This document shows, piece by piece, positions 51,123-62,600 of a DNA stretch of 64,000 bases. The position numbers were made by a program, and so were the translations under genes. Origin of the DNA: Idiomarina baltica OS145 (lineage in GTDB: Bacteria; Pseudomonadota; Gammaproteobacteria; Enterobacterales; Alteromonadaceae); contig NZ_CH672403.1 of NCBI RefSeq assembly GCF_000152885.1, forward strand, positions 174,724-238,723, given 5' to 3'. The number at the start of each line of letters is the position of its first letter. Within the stretch, counting starts at the first letter, position 1. Below the pieces are notes generated by a model. It worked only from the letters and a program-made list of their open reading frames with translations. It was not told the DNA's origin and searched no databases.

Positions 51123-53228
51123 TTACTTCCTTAAGCGCGTCACGCGCTGAACATCGGGCATCTTACGGATATGACGGATCACGTCAGCAAGATGCTTTCT
51201 ATTTTTAATAGTCAGTGCCACATCAATAAAATAAATGTTGGCATCGATTTCTTCAGTTTTAAGACCATCGATATTACAACCCGTCGTCGCAATAGCTGAC
51301 GTGAGTTTAGCGAGCGCACCTTGATGGTTAATAATCTCGATTCTAATCTCTGAAATAAATTCCGCTTCAGGGTTATTATCCCACTCCACTGGAAAGTAGC
51401 GGCCTGGCTCTTCCTCATGACCGCGAACGTTTTTACACTCACGACGGTGAATGACCAGACCTTTCCCTGGACTCACATGAGCAATAATGTCGTCACCAGG
51501 AATGGGTCGACAGCATTTCGCAAAACTCACCAATAGCCCTTCGGCACCCTTAATGGATAAACTCTTGCGACTCAAACTTTCGTCCTTGAAAGGCTGTAGC
51601 TCACCCAGTAAGCGCTTTGCAACTGCCAATGACATGAGGTTACCCAGGCCAATTTGTTTTAATAACTCGCCACGTGTTTCTATTTTAAGCTCCGCGATTA
51701 CCCGCTCAAACTCAGCGTTCGGAATCTCATCATAGCTCAGCGAACCTAAAGCAGATCGCAATAGACGCTCGCCTAAATGCTCAGCTTCGGATGCTTGCTG
51801 TCCTTTCAAAAACTGTCTAATTTTCGCACGAGCCTTGCCCGTTACAACGAAGTTGAGCCATGCGATATTAGGCCGTGAACCTGGAACGGTTTTAATTTCT
51901 ACCGTTTGTCCCGTTTCCAATGGTTTACTCAATGAGTAAGTACGATGATTAACACGAGCACCGACGCATGTATTGCCCACATCGGTATGTACTGCATAAG
52001 CGAAGTCGACAGCAGTAGCGCCTTGAGGTAACTCGACGATGCGCCCATCTGGCGTAAATACGTATATTTCGTCGGGGAACAAATCCGATTTCACGTTTTC
52101 AATAAACTCGAACGAACTACCCGCGCTTTGTTGCAGCTCCAACAGGCTTTGCATCCATTTACGCGCTCTTACCTGAGCCGTGGTGCCCGAGTCATCATTA
52201 TTTTTATAAAGCCAGTGTGCAGCCACCCCGCGATCGGCCATCAAGTCCATTTCTTCCGTACGAATTTGAATCTCGACAGGAACGCCGTGGGGCCCTTTGA
52301 GGGACGTATGTAGCGACTGATAACCGTTCGATTTCGGAATCGCAATGTAGTCTTTAAAACGTGTTTCAATCGGTTTATATAAGTTATGCAGCGCACCCAA
52401 CACGCGATAACACGTATCCACTGAATCAACGATGACACGAAAAGCATAAATGTCCATCACCTGATTAAAGCGCAACTCTTTGTTCAGCATCTTGCGATAA
52501 ATACTATGCAAATGCTTCTCGCGTCCCATCACTCGCGCGCTGATGTGGTTACCTTCAAGTCGAGCCTGAATTTCATGCTGAACACGCTCCATAAACTCAC
52601 GCCGATTGCCGCGCGCTTTTTTGACCTCCGACTCTAGAAGTTTCGCGCGCCATGGAAACAGCGCCCAAAAGCCGAGTCGCTCGAGTTCATTTTTAACATC
52701 GTGAATACCCAATCGATGCGCAAGCGGCGCATAAATTTCTAGTGTCTCTCGGGCAATCCTGCGACGTTTATCGGGTCTTAAGTGCTGTATTGTTCGCATG
52801 TTATGCGTACGGTCAGCTAGCTTGATCAAAATGACACGAATATCCTGCGTCATCGCCATGATCATTTTACGATAGTTTTCGGCTTGCGCTTCTTCTTTGG
52901 AATTAAACTGCAATTTATCAAGCTTTGATACACCCTCGACCAACGAGGCAACCGTTGACCCAAACATCTCAGCGAGTTCTTCTTCTTTGATCTCGGTATC
53001 TTCGATCACATCGTGTAGTAAAGCCGCCATCAACGTTTCATGGTCAAGGCGCATATCGGCAAGCAAACTAGCCACAGCGACTGGGTGGGTTATATAAGGC
53101 TCACCGCTGCTGCGTTTCTGACTACTGTGTGCATCCTTGGCCACTTTAAAGGCATGTTCAACACGATCAATTTGATCGCTTGGTAAATACTCACTTATTT
53201 GATTTTTCAGGCCTTCAAATAAATACAC
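51123..53228 (-). CDS. spoT: Bifunctional (p)ppGpp synthetase/hydrolase SpoT
   Basis: Controls the stringent response by making and degrading (p)ppGpp. The 701 residues match E. coli SpoT (702). Domains in order are the HD hydrolase (about 45-145, with THPVAVA and LLHDVIEDT), synthetase (about 230-345, [14 protein letters not shown] and [15 protein letters not shown]), TGS (about 385-445), a helical region and a C-terminal ACT domain. The start is a GTG with GGAG 7 nt upstream and the conserved MYLFE N-terminus. A rho-independent terminator lies between rpoZ and this gene. Confidence 0.97.
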   Translation of the reverse strand: MYLFEGLKNQISEYLPSDQIDRVEHAFKVAKDAHSSQKRSSGEPYITHPVAVASLLADMRLDHETLMAALLHDVIEDTEIKEEELAEMFGSTVASLVEGVSKLDKLQFNSKEEAQAENYRKMIMAMTQDIRVILIKLADRTHNMRTIQHLRPDKRRRIARETLEIYAPLAHRLGIHDVKNELERLGFWALFPWRAKLLESEVKKARGNRREFMERVQHEIQARLEGNHISARVMGREKHLHSIYRKMLNKELRFNQVMDIYAFRVIVDSVDTCYRVLGALHNLYKPIETRFKDYIAIPKSNGYQSLHTSLKGPHGVPVEIQIRTEEMDLMADRGVAAHWLYKNNDDSGTTAQVRARKWMQSLLELQQSAGSSFEFIENVKSDLFPDEIYVFTPDGRIVELPQGATAVDFAYAVHTDVGNTCVGARVNHRTYSLSKPLETGQTVEIKTVPGSRPNIAWLNFVVTGKARAKIRQFLKGQQASEAEHLGERLLRSALGSLSYDEIPNAEFERVIAELKIETRGELLKQIGLGNLMSLAVAKRLLGELQPFKDESLSRKSLSIKGAEGLLVSFAKCCRPIPGDDIIAHVSPGKGLVIHRRECKNVRGHEEEPGRYFPVEWDNNPEAEFISEIRIEIINHQGALAKLTSAIATTGCNIDGLKTEEIDANIYFIDVALTIKNRKHLADVIRHIRKMPDVQRVTRLRK

Positions 53229-53314
53229 CGAAAGACTCCATTTATGGGCGATAAGGCAAAGTTTCTTCTGCGGTTAATACCGACACTAACTGACAGCATA
53301 AGAGCAAAAGACAA

Positions 53315-53344
53315 AAAAGCCAACGGAATACACCGTTGGCTTTT
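53315..53344 (-). terminator. Rho-independent terminator between rpoZ and spoT
   Basis: A perfect 12-bp stem AAAAGCCAACGG/CCGTTGGCTTTT with a 6-nt loop; on the minus strand a run of six T follows. It should end rpoZ (and gmk) transcription about 85 bp before spoT. Confidence 0.9.
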
Positions 53345-53398
53345 AGTATGAGTGCGAACTCATTGTGCTAAAGGGCTAGCCTCTAGCTAATAATTAGC

Positions 53399-53671
53399 TT
53401 ATTCAACGCGACGCAACGCATCAACGGCGCGCATCTCTTCTGCGTCTGCTTCTTGCTGCGCTGCACGTTCTTCAGCATCTAAACGATCTGCGTCGATTTT
53501 ACCCTGCTCGATCTCGCGTAAAGCGATAACCGTGGGCTTCTCGTTTTTAGTTTCAACCAATGGATCTTTGCCTTGGACTGACAGCTGACGCGCTCGGCGT
53601 GCAGCAAGCAAGATCAAATCAAAACGGTTACCTACGCGGTCAACAGCGTCTTCTACAGTTACGCGAGCCAT
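53399..53671 (-). CDS. rpoZ: RNA polymerase omega subunit
   Basis: A 90-residue RNA polymerase subunit that helps beta-prime assembly and forms part of a ppGpp-binding site. The conserved start [30 protein letters not shown] is diagnostic, and the C-terminus is Ala/Glu-rich. It follows gmk by 68 bp. It is separated from spoT by a strong terminator, unlike the E. coli rpoZ-spoT arrangement. Confidence 0.97.
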   Translation of the reverse strand: MARVTVEDAVDRVGNRFDLILLAARRARQLSVQGKDPLVETKNEKPTVIALREIEQGKIDADRLDAEERAAQQEADAEEMRAVDALRRVE

Positions 53672-53739
53672 GCTCTACTCTCCATCCAACCTGAGTGAAA
53701 TTCTTCGAAAGGCTAATAATTATACGGAAATAAGCGCAA

Positions 53740-54366
53740 TTAGCCAAGTAATTCGTTAATCACCGCTTTATGGCGCTCTTGCTGCACTGCCATTGCATTG
53801 CGTTGCGCTAAAACAATATGCTCGAGCTGTGCCAGTGAGTCATCAAAATGGTCATTCACCAACAAATAATCAAACTCATGATAGTGCGACATTTCTGCTT
53901 GCGCTTTTGCCATCCGCTTACTGATGACTTCATCACTGTCTTGTCCGCGGCGCCGAAGTCGCTGTTCTAAAGTTGCCAAACAAGGCGGCATAATAAAAAT
54001 AGAGCAGGTGTCAGGATGATGTTCGCGTACTTGTTGCGCGCCTTGCCAGTCAATATCCAGAAAAATGTCAATGCCGGCGGCTAAGCCTTCTTCAATAACC
54101 TTTTTAGAAGTGCCGTAGTAGTTATCAAACACTTTCGCCCACTCGTAAAATTCACCTTTCTCGATACGCTCTTCAAAGCTTTCAGCCGATAAAAAGTGAT
54201 AGTGTATGCCATCATGCTCTCCGGGACGTGGAGCACGTGTTGTGCAAGAGACAGAGACCTGCATCGAGCCATCATTATGTTTGTTTAAAAGAGCACCGAT
54301 AAGGCTCGACTTGCCCGCTCCGCTTGGAGCCGCGATGATAAATAGATTGCCAGTGTGATTTGCCAT
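53740..54366 (-). CDS. gmk: Guanylate kinase
   Basis: Phosphorylates GMP/dGMP to the diphosphate with ATP. The Walker A motif reads APSGAGKSS and the GMP-binding segment SCTTRAPRPGEHDGIHYHF. ATG 54366 gives 208 residues starting MANHTGNLFI, matching E. coli (207). A GTG at 54375 is in frame and has AAGG at closer spacing, so a 3-residue longer form is possible. gmk-rpoZ-spoT is the conserved order linking guanine nucleotides and ppGpp. Confidence 0.96.
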   Translation of the reverse strand: MANHTGNLFIIAAPSGAGKSSLIGALLNKHNDGSMQVSVSCTTRAPRPGEHDGIHYHFLSAESFEERIEKGEFYEWAKVFDNYYGTSKKVIEEGLAAGIDIFLDIDWQGAQQVREHHPDTCSIFIMPPCLATLEQRLRRRGQDSDEVISKRMAKAQAEMSHYHEFDYLLVNDHFDDSLAQLEHIVLAQRNAMAVQQERHKAVINELLG

Positions 54367-54496
54367 AGAAAACACAGTACCTTGCTTTATATGGCGAAGA
54401 AGAATAACACGAGCAACGAGATTTGGAAAAAGTTAACATTCACTCTTCGTGACTAAATCAGTATTATTAATGCTTTTAACGTGCGCTAGGGAAGCT

Positions 54497-55690
54497 ATGA
54501 GCAATACACACCAAGGCAAAACATCGGTCGGCTTTGCGATTTTATTATTAATACTGCTAGGCTTAAACCTACGCCCGTTATTGACATCAATCGGGCCATT
54601 GACGCAAGCCCTACAAGCAGCTACAAGCATGCCTTACAGTAGTTTCTCGCTGCTCACCACTATTCCTATCATGATGATTGGTGTGCTCGCTTTGTTTGCC
54701 GGTCGAATGACCCGAGCGCTAGGCTATCAACGGGGAATTGCCACAGGTTTATTGGTACTGATTGCCGGCTTAGTCATTCGGGCATGGCCTGCCTCCGCCG
54801 CAATATTGGTGGTCAGCGCGGTTATTGGCGGTTTTGGCATTGCTTTACTGCATATCATTATTCCCGAACTGACTAAACAGCAATTTCGTCATCGTCTCGG
54901 AGCCATGACCGGTCTTTGGTCCGCAGCACTGATGGGCGGCGCGGCGCTTGGCGCAGTAGTGACACCATGGCTTGACGCTCACTTTAGTTCCCACTCAGTT
55001 GCTCTCGCCAGTTGGGCATTACTGGCACTTATAACGCTAATACTATGGCTGAGCCCAGCGAACCGTGTGCCTAAAGCCGATATCCCGCCACGCCATGAAT
55101 TACTTAAAGCCTTTAAATATCCTCGAAGCTGGCTATTAGGTGCCTATTTTGCCCTAGTTAATGCAGGTTACGCCGGGTTTATAGCCTGGATAGCGCCTTT
55201 TTATGGTGAATTCGGTTGGACCACTCAACAGGCAGGTAATCTTCTCGCGCTGTTTTCGTTAGTGCAGGTGATGGGTGCTCTGATTCTTCCGACCCTATCA
55301 CGTAGCATGGATCGCCGTCCGTGGCTGGCATTGGCGGTGATCACACAAATGGTTGGGTTTGCTGGGCTCTGTTGGCTACCTGAGCAGGCGCCTTGGCTGT
55401 GGTCAGCACTTTGTGGTTTCGGCTTAGGAGGTGCATTCCCATTGTGTATTGTCATGGCACTCGATCACATCGACGATCCGGTGCAGTCGGGCAGACTCGT
55501 CTCGTTTATGCAAGGTATCGGATTTATTTTTGCCAGCATAATGCCATTAGTGACCGGCGCATTTCGTGATATTAGCGGTAACTATCAGTTAGGATGGGGA
55601 TTTCACATTCTAGTTGGCGTCGTCATCTTGTTAATGACGACGCGGTTTAGACCTTCAGGGTATAAAGCAGCTTTTTCAGTTACGCGGTAA
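54497..55690 (+). CDS. CynX/NimT family MFS transporter
   Basis: A 397-residue MFS protein with 12 membrane helices. The N-terminal LLGLNLRPLLTSIGPLTQALQ block is typical of the CynX/NimT group (cyanate, 2-nitroimidazole and similar exporters). The substrate is unknown here and no cyanase gene adjoins it. ATG 54497 follows AGGGA at about 5 nt; an in-frame start at 54449 would add a non-conserved N-terminus. It overlaps the convergent TetR gene by 15 bp and is divergent from gmk. Confidence 0.87.
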   Translation: MSNTHQGKTSVGFAILLLILLGLNLRPLLTSIGPLTQALQAATSMPYSSFSLLTTIPIMMIGVLALFAGRMTRALGYQRGIATGLLVLIAGLVIRAWPASAAILVVSAVIGGFGIALLHIIIPELTKQQFRHRLGAMTGLWSAALMGGAALGAVVTPWLDAHFSSHSVALASWALLALITLILWLSPANRVPKADIPPRHELLKAFKYPRSWLLGAYFALVNAGYAGFIAWIAPFYGEFGWTTQQAGNLLALFSLVQVMGALILPTLSRSMDRRPWLALAVITQMVGFAGLCWLPEQAPWLWSALCGFGLGGAFPLCIVMALDHIDDPVQSGRLVSFMQGIGFIFASIMPLVTGAFRDISGNYQLGWGFHILVGVVILLMTTRFRPSGYKAAFSVTR

Positions 55691-56266
55691 TACGCGCTCG
55701 AGAGCGTCTTCAACTAGCTGATTTAATGCTGTTTTTTCTAGCCCTCGGTGAGCGTATGTGGTCACGCCAATGAGTGTAGCTTGATAGAGCACCGCAAGAC
55801 GCTCTGGATCTTCATCTGGACCCAATTGACCGCGCTCTTTAGCAAGCAAAAATGCTTCTTTGAAGATGTTCTCGAATCGATCAATATAACTAATTGCGGT
55901 TGATGCATCCGCATCATCGAGCGTGTGTAACTCGAGAAGGCTTTTTACAACCATACACGCCATGCTTGGCTTTTGCTGACCACACTCATCCACCATGGTA
56001 ATTAAGACTTTGCGGAAGCCTTCAATGGTGTCGGAACCCTCAAATAAAAAACCGGTGTACTGCTCTATAAGCTGTTCACCATACGTTCTCAGTGCTTCAT
56101 TAAATAGTGATTCTTTATTGCCGAAGGCCGCATAGATTGACCCAGGGCGCATATCCAATGCATATTCAATATCTTTCATTGACGTTGCGTGGTAGCCCTG
56201 TTTCCAAAACAAAAGCATCGCGTTGTTGAGTGCAATATCCCTATCAAATTGCGGTGTTCTAGCCAT
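55676..56266 (-). CDS. TetR family transcriptional regulator
   Basis: A 196-residue repressor-type protein. The N-terminal helix-turn-helix (about 10-55) contains ALNNAMLLFWKQGYHATSMKDI and the TetR-typical GSIYAAFGNKESLFNEAL. The C-terminal ligand domain includes two Cys (ECGQQKPSMACMVV), reminiscent of redox- or electrophile-sensing members, but this is only suggestive. It is divergent from the BCCT transporter across 122 bp and overlaps the CynX-type gene tail to tail, so either neighbour may be its target. Confidence 0.9.
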   Translation of the reverse strand: MARTPQFDRDIALNNAMLLFWKQGYHATSMKDIEYALDMRPGSIYAAFGNKESLFNEALRTYGEQLIEQYTGFLFEGSDTIEGFRKVLITMVDECGQQKPSMACMVVKSLLELHTLDDADASTAISYIDRFENIFKEAFLLAKERGQLGPDEDPERLAVLYQATLIGVTTYAHRGLEKTALNQLVEDALERVLPRN

Positions 56267-56388
56267 TTTCCTTCCCTAAGAATGATTTCTTTACCTTAAA
56301 ACAGTAATGACCAATTGTGAGCTTTTTCCATAAAGACACAGTAGGCTATATGTAAATGAACAACAATTATAGAGAACAGGAGCAATTT

Positions 56389-58428
56389 ATGTCCAACGCC
56401 AAAGGTAATTGGCGGAATGCCATTTTGGTTCCCGTCTTTCTCCCTGCAGTCATCGTTATAGCCTTATTGGTAATAGGCACTTTAAGCGCACCGGAGCTAG
56501 CTGGCAACCTTTTTAGTGCAACTCTTGCGGGAATCACCGAACACTTCGGATGGTTTTACATGCTGGCCGTCGCATTATTCTTGATTTTTATAGTCGGTGT
56601 AGCATTGTCACGCTGGGGACGCATCAAATTGGGTCCTGATCATTGCGAGCCGGAATACAGCTTCACCTCTTGGTTCGCCATGCTATTTTCCGCAGGTTAC
56701 GGAATTGCACTACTGTTCTTTGGTGTCGCCGAGCCTGTATTGCACTACGCCGAACCGCCCGTTGGGGCCGCAGAGACGGTAGATGCCGCCAAACAAGCGA
56801 TGCAAATCGCCTATTTCCATTGGGGCTTTCATATCTGGGCTATTTACGGTCTCGTCGGCTTGGTTTTGGCATACTTCTCCTTTCGGCATGGCTTACCGCT
56901 ATCCATGCGATCAACCTTATACCCTCTAATTGGTGACAAAATACACGGTCCGGCAGGACATACGATCGACACCTTTGCCATCCTGAGCACCCTATTTGGT
57001 ATTGCAACCACGCTGGGGCTCTCCGTTATCCAGATTAATACCGGGTTAAATTATCTTTGGGAGGACATCCCCGTTGATACCACGGTACAAGTGATTGCCA
57101 TTGCCGTGATTACGCTTGCCGCCATTGCATCGGTCGTTGCCGGTATGGATAAAGGAATTAAACGACTGTCTTTATTGAACATGGCGCTGGTGATGTTCTT
57201 GCTGATATTCGTTTTTGCCGTCGGTCCGACTATCCACATCTTAGAAACTTATCTACAGAATACAGGCGCATATCTGAGCGGTATCGTCGAACGAACCTTT
57301 AACCTGCAGGCCTATACTCGCAGTGACTGGATAGGCAACTGGACACTCTTTATCTTTGGTTGGACCATCGCTTGGGCACCATTTGTCGGGCTATTTATTG
57401 CCAAAATCAGTCGGGGGCGCACGATTCGTCAGTTCGTATTGGGTGTCATGTTAGTGCCAACCTTCTTCACTTTCTTTTGGTTCGCAGTATTTGGAGATAC
57501 AGCGCTTAACATGATTATGAACGAGGGCTATACCTCGTTAATCTCTGAGGTGCAAAACAACCAGGCTATCGCGTTGTTCAAGCTATTTGAAAACTTGCCA
57601 CTTACTAATGTGCTCAGTTTCGCAACCGTGCTATTGATAATCACTTTCTTCGTTACCTCGTCTGATTCAGGCTCGCTCGTTGTCGACTCATTAGCCTCTG
57701 GCGGTGTGGGTGAAACGCCTGTATGGCAACGTGTATTTTGGGCATCGACCGAAGGCGTTGTTGCTGCGGTGCTACTTGTCGCAGGAGGCTTAAATGCGTT
57801 ACAAACCGCGGCCATCACAAGCGCCTTTCCGTTTGCAATTATTATATTAATTGCTGCCGTCGGCATGTGGCGCGCGCTAGTTATTGAGGGTCACCAGTAT
57901 TCAAGCCTGAAGAGCCACCGTCAGTCTCATCGCCGTGGCGTTAATGAAGGACCCGACTATTGGAAGAAACGTCTACGTGGCTTGGTCAAGTTCCCACAAC
58001 AAAGCGAAGTAAAAGAGTTTATTTATGGTCGTGCGAGCGAAGCTTTAGAAAAGGTAAAAGCCGAGCTCGAAACACAAGATTGGCCCGCTCGATTCACTAA
58101 AGACGAGGAGCATGAGCGTATTATGCTGACGGTCGAACGCGAAGGCGACCTCGACTTCGCCTACGAGATTCGTTTACGCGAGTATTCGATGCCACAATTC
58201 GTGCTACGTCCGAGTCACAAGAATGAGCACTACTATCGTGCCGAATTATTCTTGCGCCAGGGCGGTCAGTCATACGACCTCTATGGTTACGAAATGACAG
58301 ATATTATTAATGATGTCATTAACCAGTTTGAAAATTACTTGCACTTCAGACATCACAGCCCAGGCGTGTTGCCATGGGAGATGGAAAAACACGATGAGGA
58401 TTTACAAGACATCGAAACCAATAAGTAG
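56389..58428 (+). CDS. BCCT family transporter, BetT-like (choline/betaine)
   Basis: A 679-residue sodium- or proton-coupled transporter for quaternary ammonium compounds. Twelve helices are followed by a long cytosolic C-terminal region of about 170 residues, as in BetT. Family motifs are FSAGYGIALLFFGVAEPVLHY, the Trp-rich helix WTIAWAPFVGLFIAKISRGRTIR and VTSSDSGSLVVDSLASGG. Choline is the likely substrate but glycine betaine cannot be excluded. ATG 56389 has AGGAGC 7 nt upstream; an ATG at 56356 is in frame without such a site. It fits a salt-adapted organism. Confidence 0.93.
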   Translation: MSNAKGNWRNAILVPVFLPAVIVIALLVIGTLSAPELAGNLFSATLAGITEHFGWFYMLAVALFLIFIVGVALSRWGRIKLGPDHCEPEYSFTSWFAMLFSAGYGIALLFFGVAEPVLHYAEPPVGAAETVDAAKQAMQIAYFHWGFHIWAIYGLVGLVLAYFSFRHGLPLSMRSTLYPLIGDKIHGPAGHTIDTFAILSTLFGIATTLGLSVIQINTGLNYLWEDIPVDTTVQVIAIAVITLAAIASVVAGMDKGIKRLSLLNMALVMFLLIFVFAVGPTIHILETYLQNTGAYLSGIVERTFNLQAYTRSDWIGNWTLFIFGWTIAWAPFVGLFIAKISRGRTIRQFVLGVMLVPTFFTFFWFAVFGDTALNMIMNEGYTSLISEVQNNQAIALFKLFENLPLTNVLSFATVLLIITFFVTSSDSGSLVVDSLASGGVGETPVWQRVFWASTEGVVAAVLLVAGGLNALQTAAITSAFPFAIIILIAAVGMWRALVIEGHQYSSLKSHRQSHRRGVNEGPDYWKKRLRGLVKFPQQSEVKEFIYGRASEALEKVKAELETQDWPARFTKDEEHERIMLTVEREGDLDFAYEIRLREYSMPQFVLRPSHKNEHYYRAELFLRQGGQSYDLYGYEMTDIINDVINQFENYLHFRHHSPGVLPWEMEKHDEDLQDIETNK

Positions 58429-58435
58429 ACAATTT

Positions 58436-58462
58436 AAGCCCTCAGCGATGGGGGCTTTTTTT
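58436..58462 (+). terminator. Terminator after the BCCT transporter gene
   Basis: AAGCCC pairs with GGGCTT, extended inward by U-G and C-G pairs, with loop AGCGAT, followed by seven T. Confidence 0.85.
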
Positions 58463-58505
58463 ATCTGATATACTGACTTTTTTGTTTGGCGTTCAGTTAA
58501 TCATC

Positions 58506-59654
58506 ATGAAGATTTTGCACACCTCAGACTGGCATCTAGGTCGCCTGTTTCACCAGCAGTCGTTACTAGAGCAGCAAATTGAATTACTCCAACAAATAGT
58601 GGAGATTATTGACCAGCAAGCGGTCGACGCCGTCATCATTGCAGGCGATATTTATGACCGTTCTGTGCCTCCTTCAGCGGCGATTAGCGCATTTAACGAC
58701 TTTATTGAAGAAGTCGCAGTCTCGCGTCAGAAAACGATTATTGCGATATCAGGAAATCACGATGGCGCAGAGCGATTAGGATTCGCAACCTCCTTACTAA
58801 AACAATCCAACCTCCATTTAGTCACCGAATTACCGCAAGCTTTGGAGCCCATCGTACTGAATGATTCGGCAACCACGATCGATATTTGGTGCGTCCCCTT
58901 TCACGACCCTCTACAAGTGAATAACTGGCTAGATACTGATTGTAAAGAATTTAATACGGCTCACCAAATGATCGTTGACCGAATCAATGCAGAACGAAAC
59001 CCCGCTCATCTGAATATGATTGTAAGTCACTGTTATTTAGATGGCGCCTCAGAATCAGAATCGGAGCGTCCTCTATCGATAGGCGGTGCCGATCGCGTTG
59101 ATTGGCAATTGTTTAAAGACTTTGATTATGCCGCGTTGGGTCATTTGCACCAACCTCAGCATAAAGGCATGGAACATATTCGTTACAGTGGATCGCTAAT
59201 GAAATATAGTTTTTCGGAGGTCAACCAAAGCAAGTCCATTACGTTGCTCGATGTTAACGAGAAAGGTGTACAAAACATTCAACAGATTTCTCTGAAGCCG
59301 AGTCGGGATATGCGAGTGCTCAAAGGCACACTAGCAGAGCTAATTGCTCAAGCGGAACACGATCCTCAGCGCAACGACTTTATCCAGGCAATATTGACCG
59401 ATAAGCAAGCAATCTTATATCCGATGGCAAAGCTACGCGCCCATTATCCGAACTTAATGCAACTGCGCAAAGAGCAACTTGAGCACATCCGTAAAGCATC
59501 AGACACAAGTGGCCAGGAGCAACTAAAAAAGGCGGATAGCGAACTCATCCATGACTTTTTTACTGAAGTCTATGGTACCCCCCTAAATGCGGACCAAAAA
59601 GCCAGCATTAATCAGGTGATCCAACAGATTGAACAAGAGGAGTCAGAATCTTGA
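58506..59654 (+). CDS. sbcD: SbcCD nuclease subunit D
   Basis: A Mn-dependent nuclease subunit (Mre11 homologue) that with SbcC cuts DNA hairpins and protein-blocked ends. The phosphoesterase motifs appear in order: TSDWHLGR, AGDIYDR, ISGNHDG, SHCYLDG and LGHLHQPQ. ATG 58506 gives 382 residues starting MKILHTSDWHLG as in the family; an upstream in-frame start at 58482 is rejected. It overlaps sbcC by 4 bp. Confidence 0.96.
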   Translation: MKILHTSDWHLGRLFHQQSLLEQQIELLQQIVEIIDQQAVDAVIIAGDIYDRSVPPSAAISAFNDFIEEVAVSRQKTIIAISGNHDGAERLGFATSLLKQSNLHLVTELPQALEPIVLNDSATTIDIWCVPFHDPLQVNNWLDTDCKEFNTAHQMIVDRINAERNPAHLNMIVSHCYLDGASESESERPLSIGGADRVDWQLFKDFDYAALGHLHQPQHKGMEHIRYSGSLMKYSFSEVNQSKSITLLDVNEKGVQNIQQISLKPSRDMRVLKGTLAELIAQAEHDPQRNDFIQAILTDKQAILYPMAKLRAHYPNLMQLRKEQLEHIRKASDTSGQEQLKKADSELIHDFFTEVYGTPLNADQKASINQVIQQIEQEESES

Positions 59655-62600
59655 AACCACTCGTTCTTAAAATGCAGGCATTTGGTCCCTTCCCTACGCA
59701 GCAGTCGATAAACTTTACATTACTGGGTGAACACCCACTCTTTTTAATCAACGGAGCCACCGGTGCCGGGAAGACAACATTGCTCGACGCCATCAGCTTT
59801 GCACTTTACGGAGAAACTACAGGGCAAGATCGTATCGGCAAACAAATGCGGTGCGACCACGCAGCGGACGACTGTGCCACTGAAGTTGAGTTTATCTTTG
59901 CCGTAGGTGAAAAGACCTATCGCGTGATGCGTCAGCCTACACAGCATATACTCGGCCAGCGTGGGAACAGCAAAGTGGAGCGACGTACCACGGCATCGCT
60001 GTATCAGTTGCAAGGGGAGTGGTCAAACGATCAGTTGCCGAACGCGATGGATTGGCAGCCGCTCGAGACGCGCAAAGTTACCGAAGTGAATAAACACATT
60101 GAAACGTTGCTAGGTTTGCGAGCTGAACAGTTCCGTCAGGTCGTTGTATTACCACAAGGCAAGTTTCGCGAACTACTTAATGCCGATGCGAATGAGCGCG
60201 AAACGATTCTGTCGCAACTGTTCCAAACTCAACGATTCAAGCGCTACGAAGAATTATTTAAGCAGCAAGCAAGCGAACTCAAAAAGAGCTTTGAGCAACT
60301 CGAACAGCAAAAGGCGCATATCCTCGACGGCTCCGAGTGTGAAGATCTAACACAGCTTGAGCAACACATCGCTGATCTAAAGCCGCAGTTAGAAGCTAAG
60401 CAAACTGTTCTAAACCAGCTTCAACAACAGATCAACGACACCGATTACCAACTTAAGCAACAACACACGCGCAACGCCAAATACAAAGATTTACAACACG
60501 CTAAACACCAACAGGATGCATTAAAAGCCAAACAAGCGGATATCGATTATAAACAGCAGCAAATCAAAGCCGCTCAAGCTGCCATTCGCTTGTTGCCGAC
60601 ATATAACGAATGGCAGCAAAACGAGAAGCACGTCAAGACCAGTCAAGAAAAGCAACTACAGCTCGAAACTAGACAACAACAGCAAGCTAAGACGCTAAAG
60701 GTTGCTCAGACGAGTCTCCAAGAGGCTAAGACGAAACTTGAACAGAATCATTCGCTTAGAACGACTCTCCAGCGATTAGAAGAGCTATTACCAACCGTTG
60801 AACAATTAGAAGGTTTGACAAAGCAAGTCGAGCAACATCAATCTAAGCTTGCGTTGCAAGAAAAAGAGGGGAAACAACTAAGAGCTTCGTATGATGCCGT
60901 TCAGTTAGATATTAAGCGGCTACGATCAGAGCAACTGCAGGTGCAATCAAAAATTGATGAGTTACCTGAGTTAGAAGTTCGTGTGCAGGCATTGTCTGAG
61001 CAACGCAAGCAACTGCTAAAAAAGCAACAGCTCACTGAGCAAGCGACGACAGTTAAAAATGACCAAGCTAAATTGCAGCACGCGTTAGAGAAAAGGCTGG
61101 ACGACAAACAAAAGGCTTATAACCGCGCCAACGAGCTCGAGCAACGCTGGCTGGCAAGCCAAGCTCCCTTGCTTGCCAGTCAGCTTAAGCCGCAACAACC
61201 TTGTCCTGTCTGTGGCAGCAAACAGCATCCGGCCCCCGCTCAATCAGACACAACAGCATTAGTTTCGCAGCATGAGCTTGAGCACGCACGAGCAACCTAT
61301 AGAGCTGCCGAGCAGGCGTTTTATGATGAACAAACAGCACTCACGAAAGCAAATGAACATGAACGTCAGTTAAATCAGCAGTTATCTGAATTCACCGATT
61401 TATCGGAAGCATTGATTGAGCAACAAGAAGTCCAATTAAATGAAGAACGAAGAACACGCGCAGAACTATTAACTCGCCGCCAAACCCTTCAAAGCAAACT
61501 CGATCAGGCGGAACAACAGCGCAGTGAATTGGAACACCAACTTGAACAGTGTCGCGCTAAGTACACTGAAGTTAAAGCTCAGCATGCTCGCGTAAATGCT
61601 GACCTGGAACACTTAAATCAACGTTGGCAACAAAGTGATATCAATGTTGCGGAAGTTAAACCACGGATAGATCAAATTAAGCAGCAGCTGCGTCAGCTTG
61701 AAAAGCAATTCGAGCAAGCACAGCATGCAATGCAACAGCAGTCTGAGCAATACCATGCGACACACACTCAATTAAAGGCCGAAGTAGAAGAAAACAAACG
61801 ACTCGCGCAAGCGCTCGAAGCGGCTGAAAAAGCATGGCAAGCACAGCTCGCCAGTAGCCCCTTTGCCACATACAACGAATTTCAGTCGGCGCACGTCAGT
61901 GAACCGGAACTTGAGCAACTTAATTCAGCGGTGGCGGAGCATAATCAACGTATGGTCGAGCTACGTTCAATGATCGCAGAGCTACAACGCTATGTCGATG
62001 ACATTCAACCCGCTGATACCGAGCAATTAACCTTACGACTCGAAAAGTTACGTAAAGATTTCGAGTCGGAACAGACTCAATTTAACCAGCAACAAAGCGC
62101 ATTATTTAACAACGAAAAGGCAGCGCAGCGGTTACGTCAGTTGGCAACACAGAACAAAGAGCTAGAAGCTAAGTATGCCAATATTGGTACACTTGCAAAC
62201 CTGACAAATGGACAAAACGACCAACGTTTAAGTTTGCACCGATTTATATTAAGTGTTCTACTAGATGATATACTAATTGTTGCATCGCAGCATTTAGCTC
62301 AAATGACGCACCATCGGTATCTATTAGTGCGCGAAAACGAAGTCAATGACGCTCGCTCCGCAAGCGGTTTGAACCTCGCGGTGACGGACGCTTACACGGG
62401 CATCCAACGCTCCACTAAGACACTTTCCGGTGGCGAGAGCTTCCAAGCCGCACTCGCATTGGCGCTCGGACTCTCCGAAGTGGTTCAGCAGTATTCGGGG
62501 GGAATTAAACTCGATATGTTGTTTGTTGATGAGGGCTTCGGCAGTCTTGATGAGCAAGCATTAGATGCCGCTATCGATGTGCTCGCCAATCTAAGAGCCA

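Noticed and set aside
60200..62200. Gln-rich coding bias in sbcC as a sign of foreign origin
   Set aside because: SbcC/Rad50 coiled coils are commonly Gln/Glu-rich, and the flanking domains look native.
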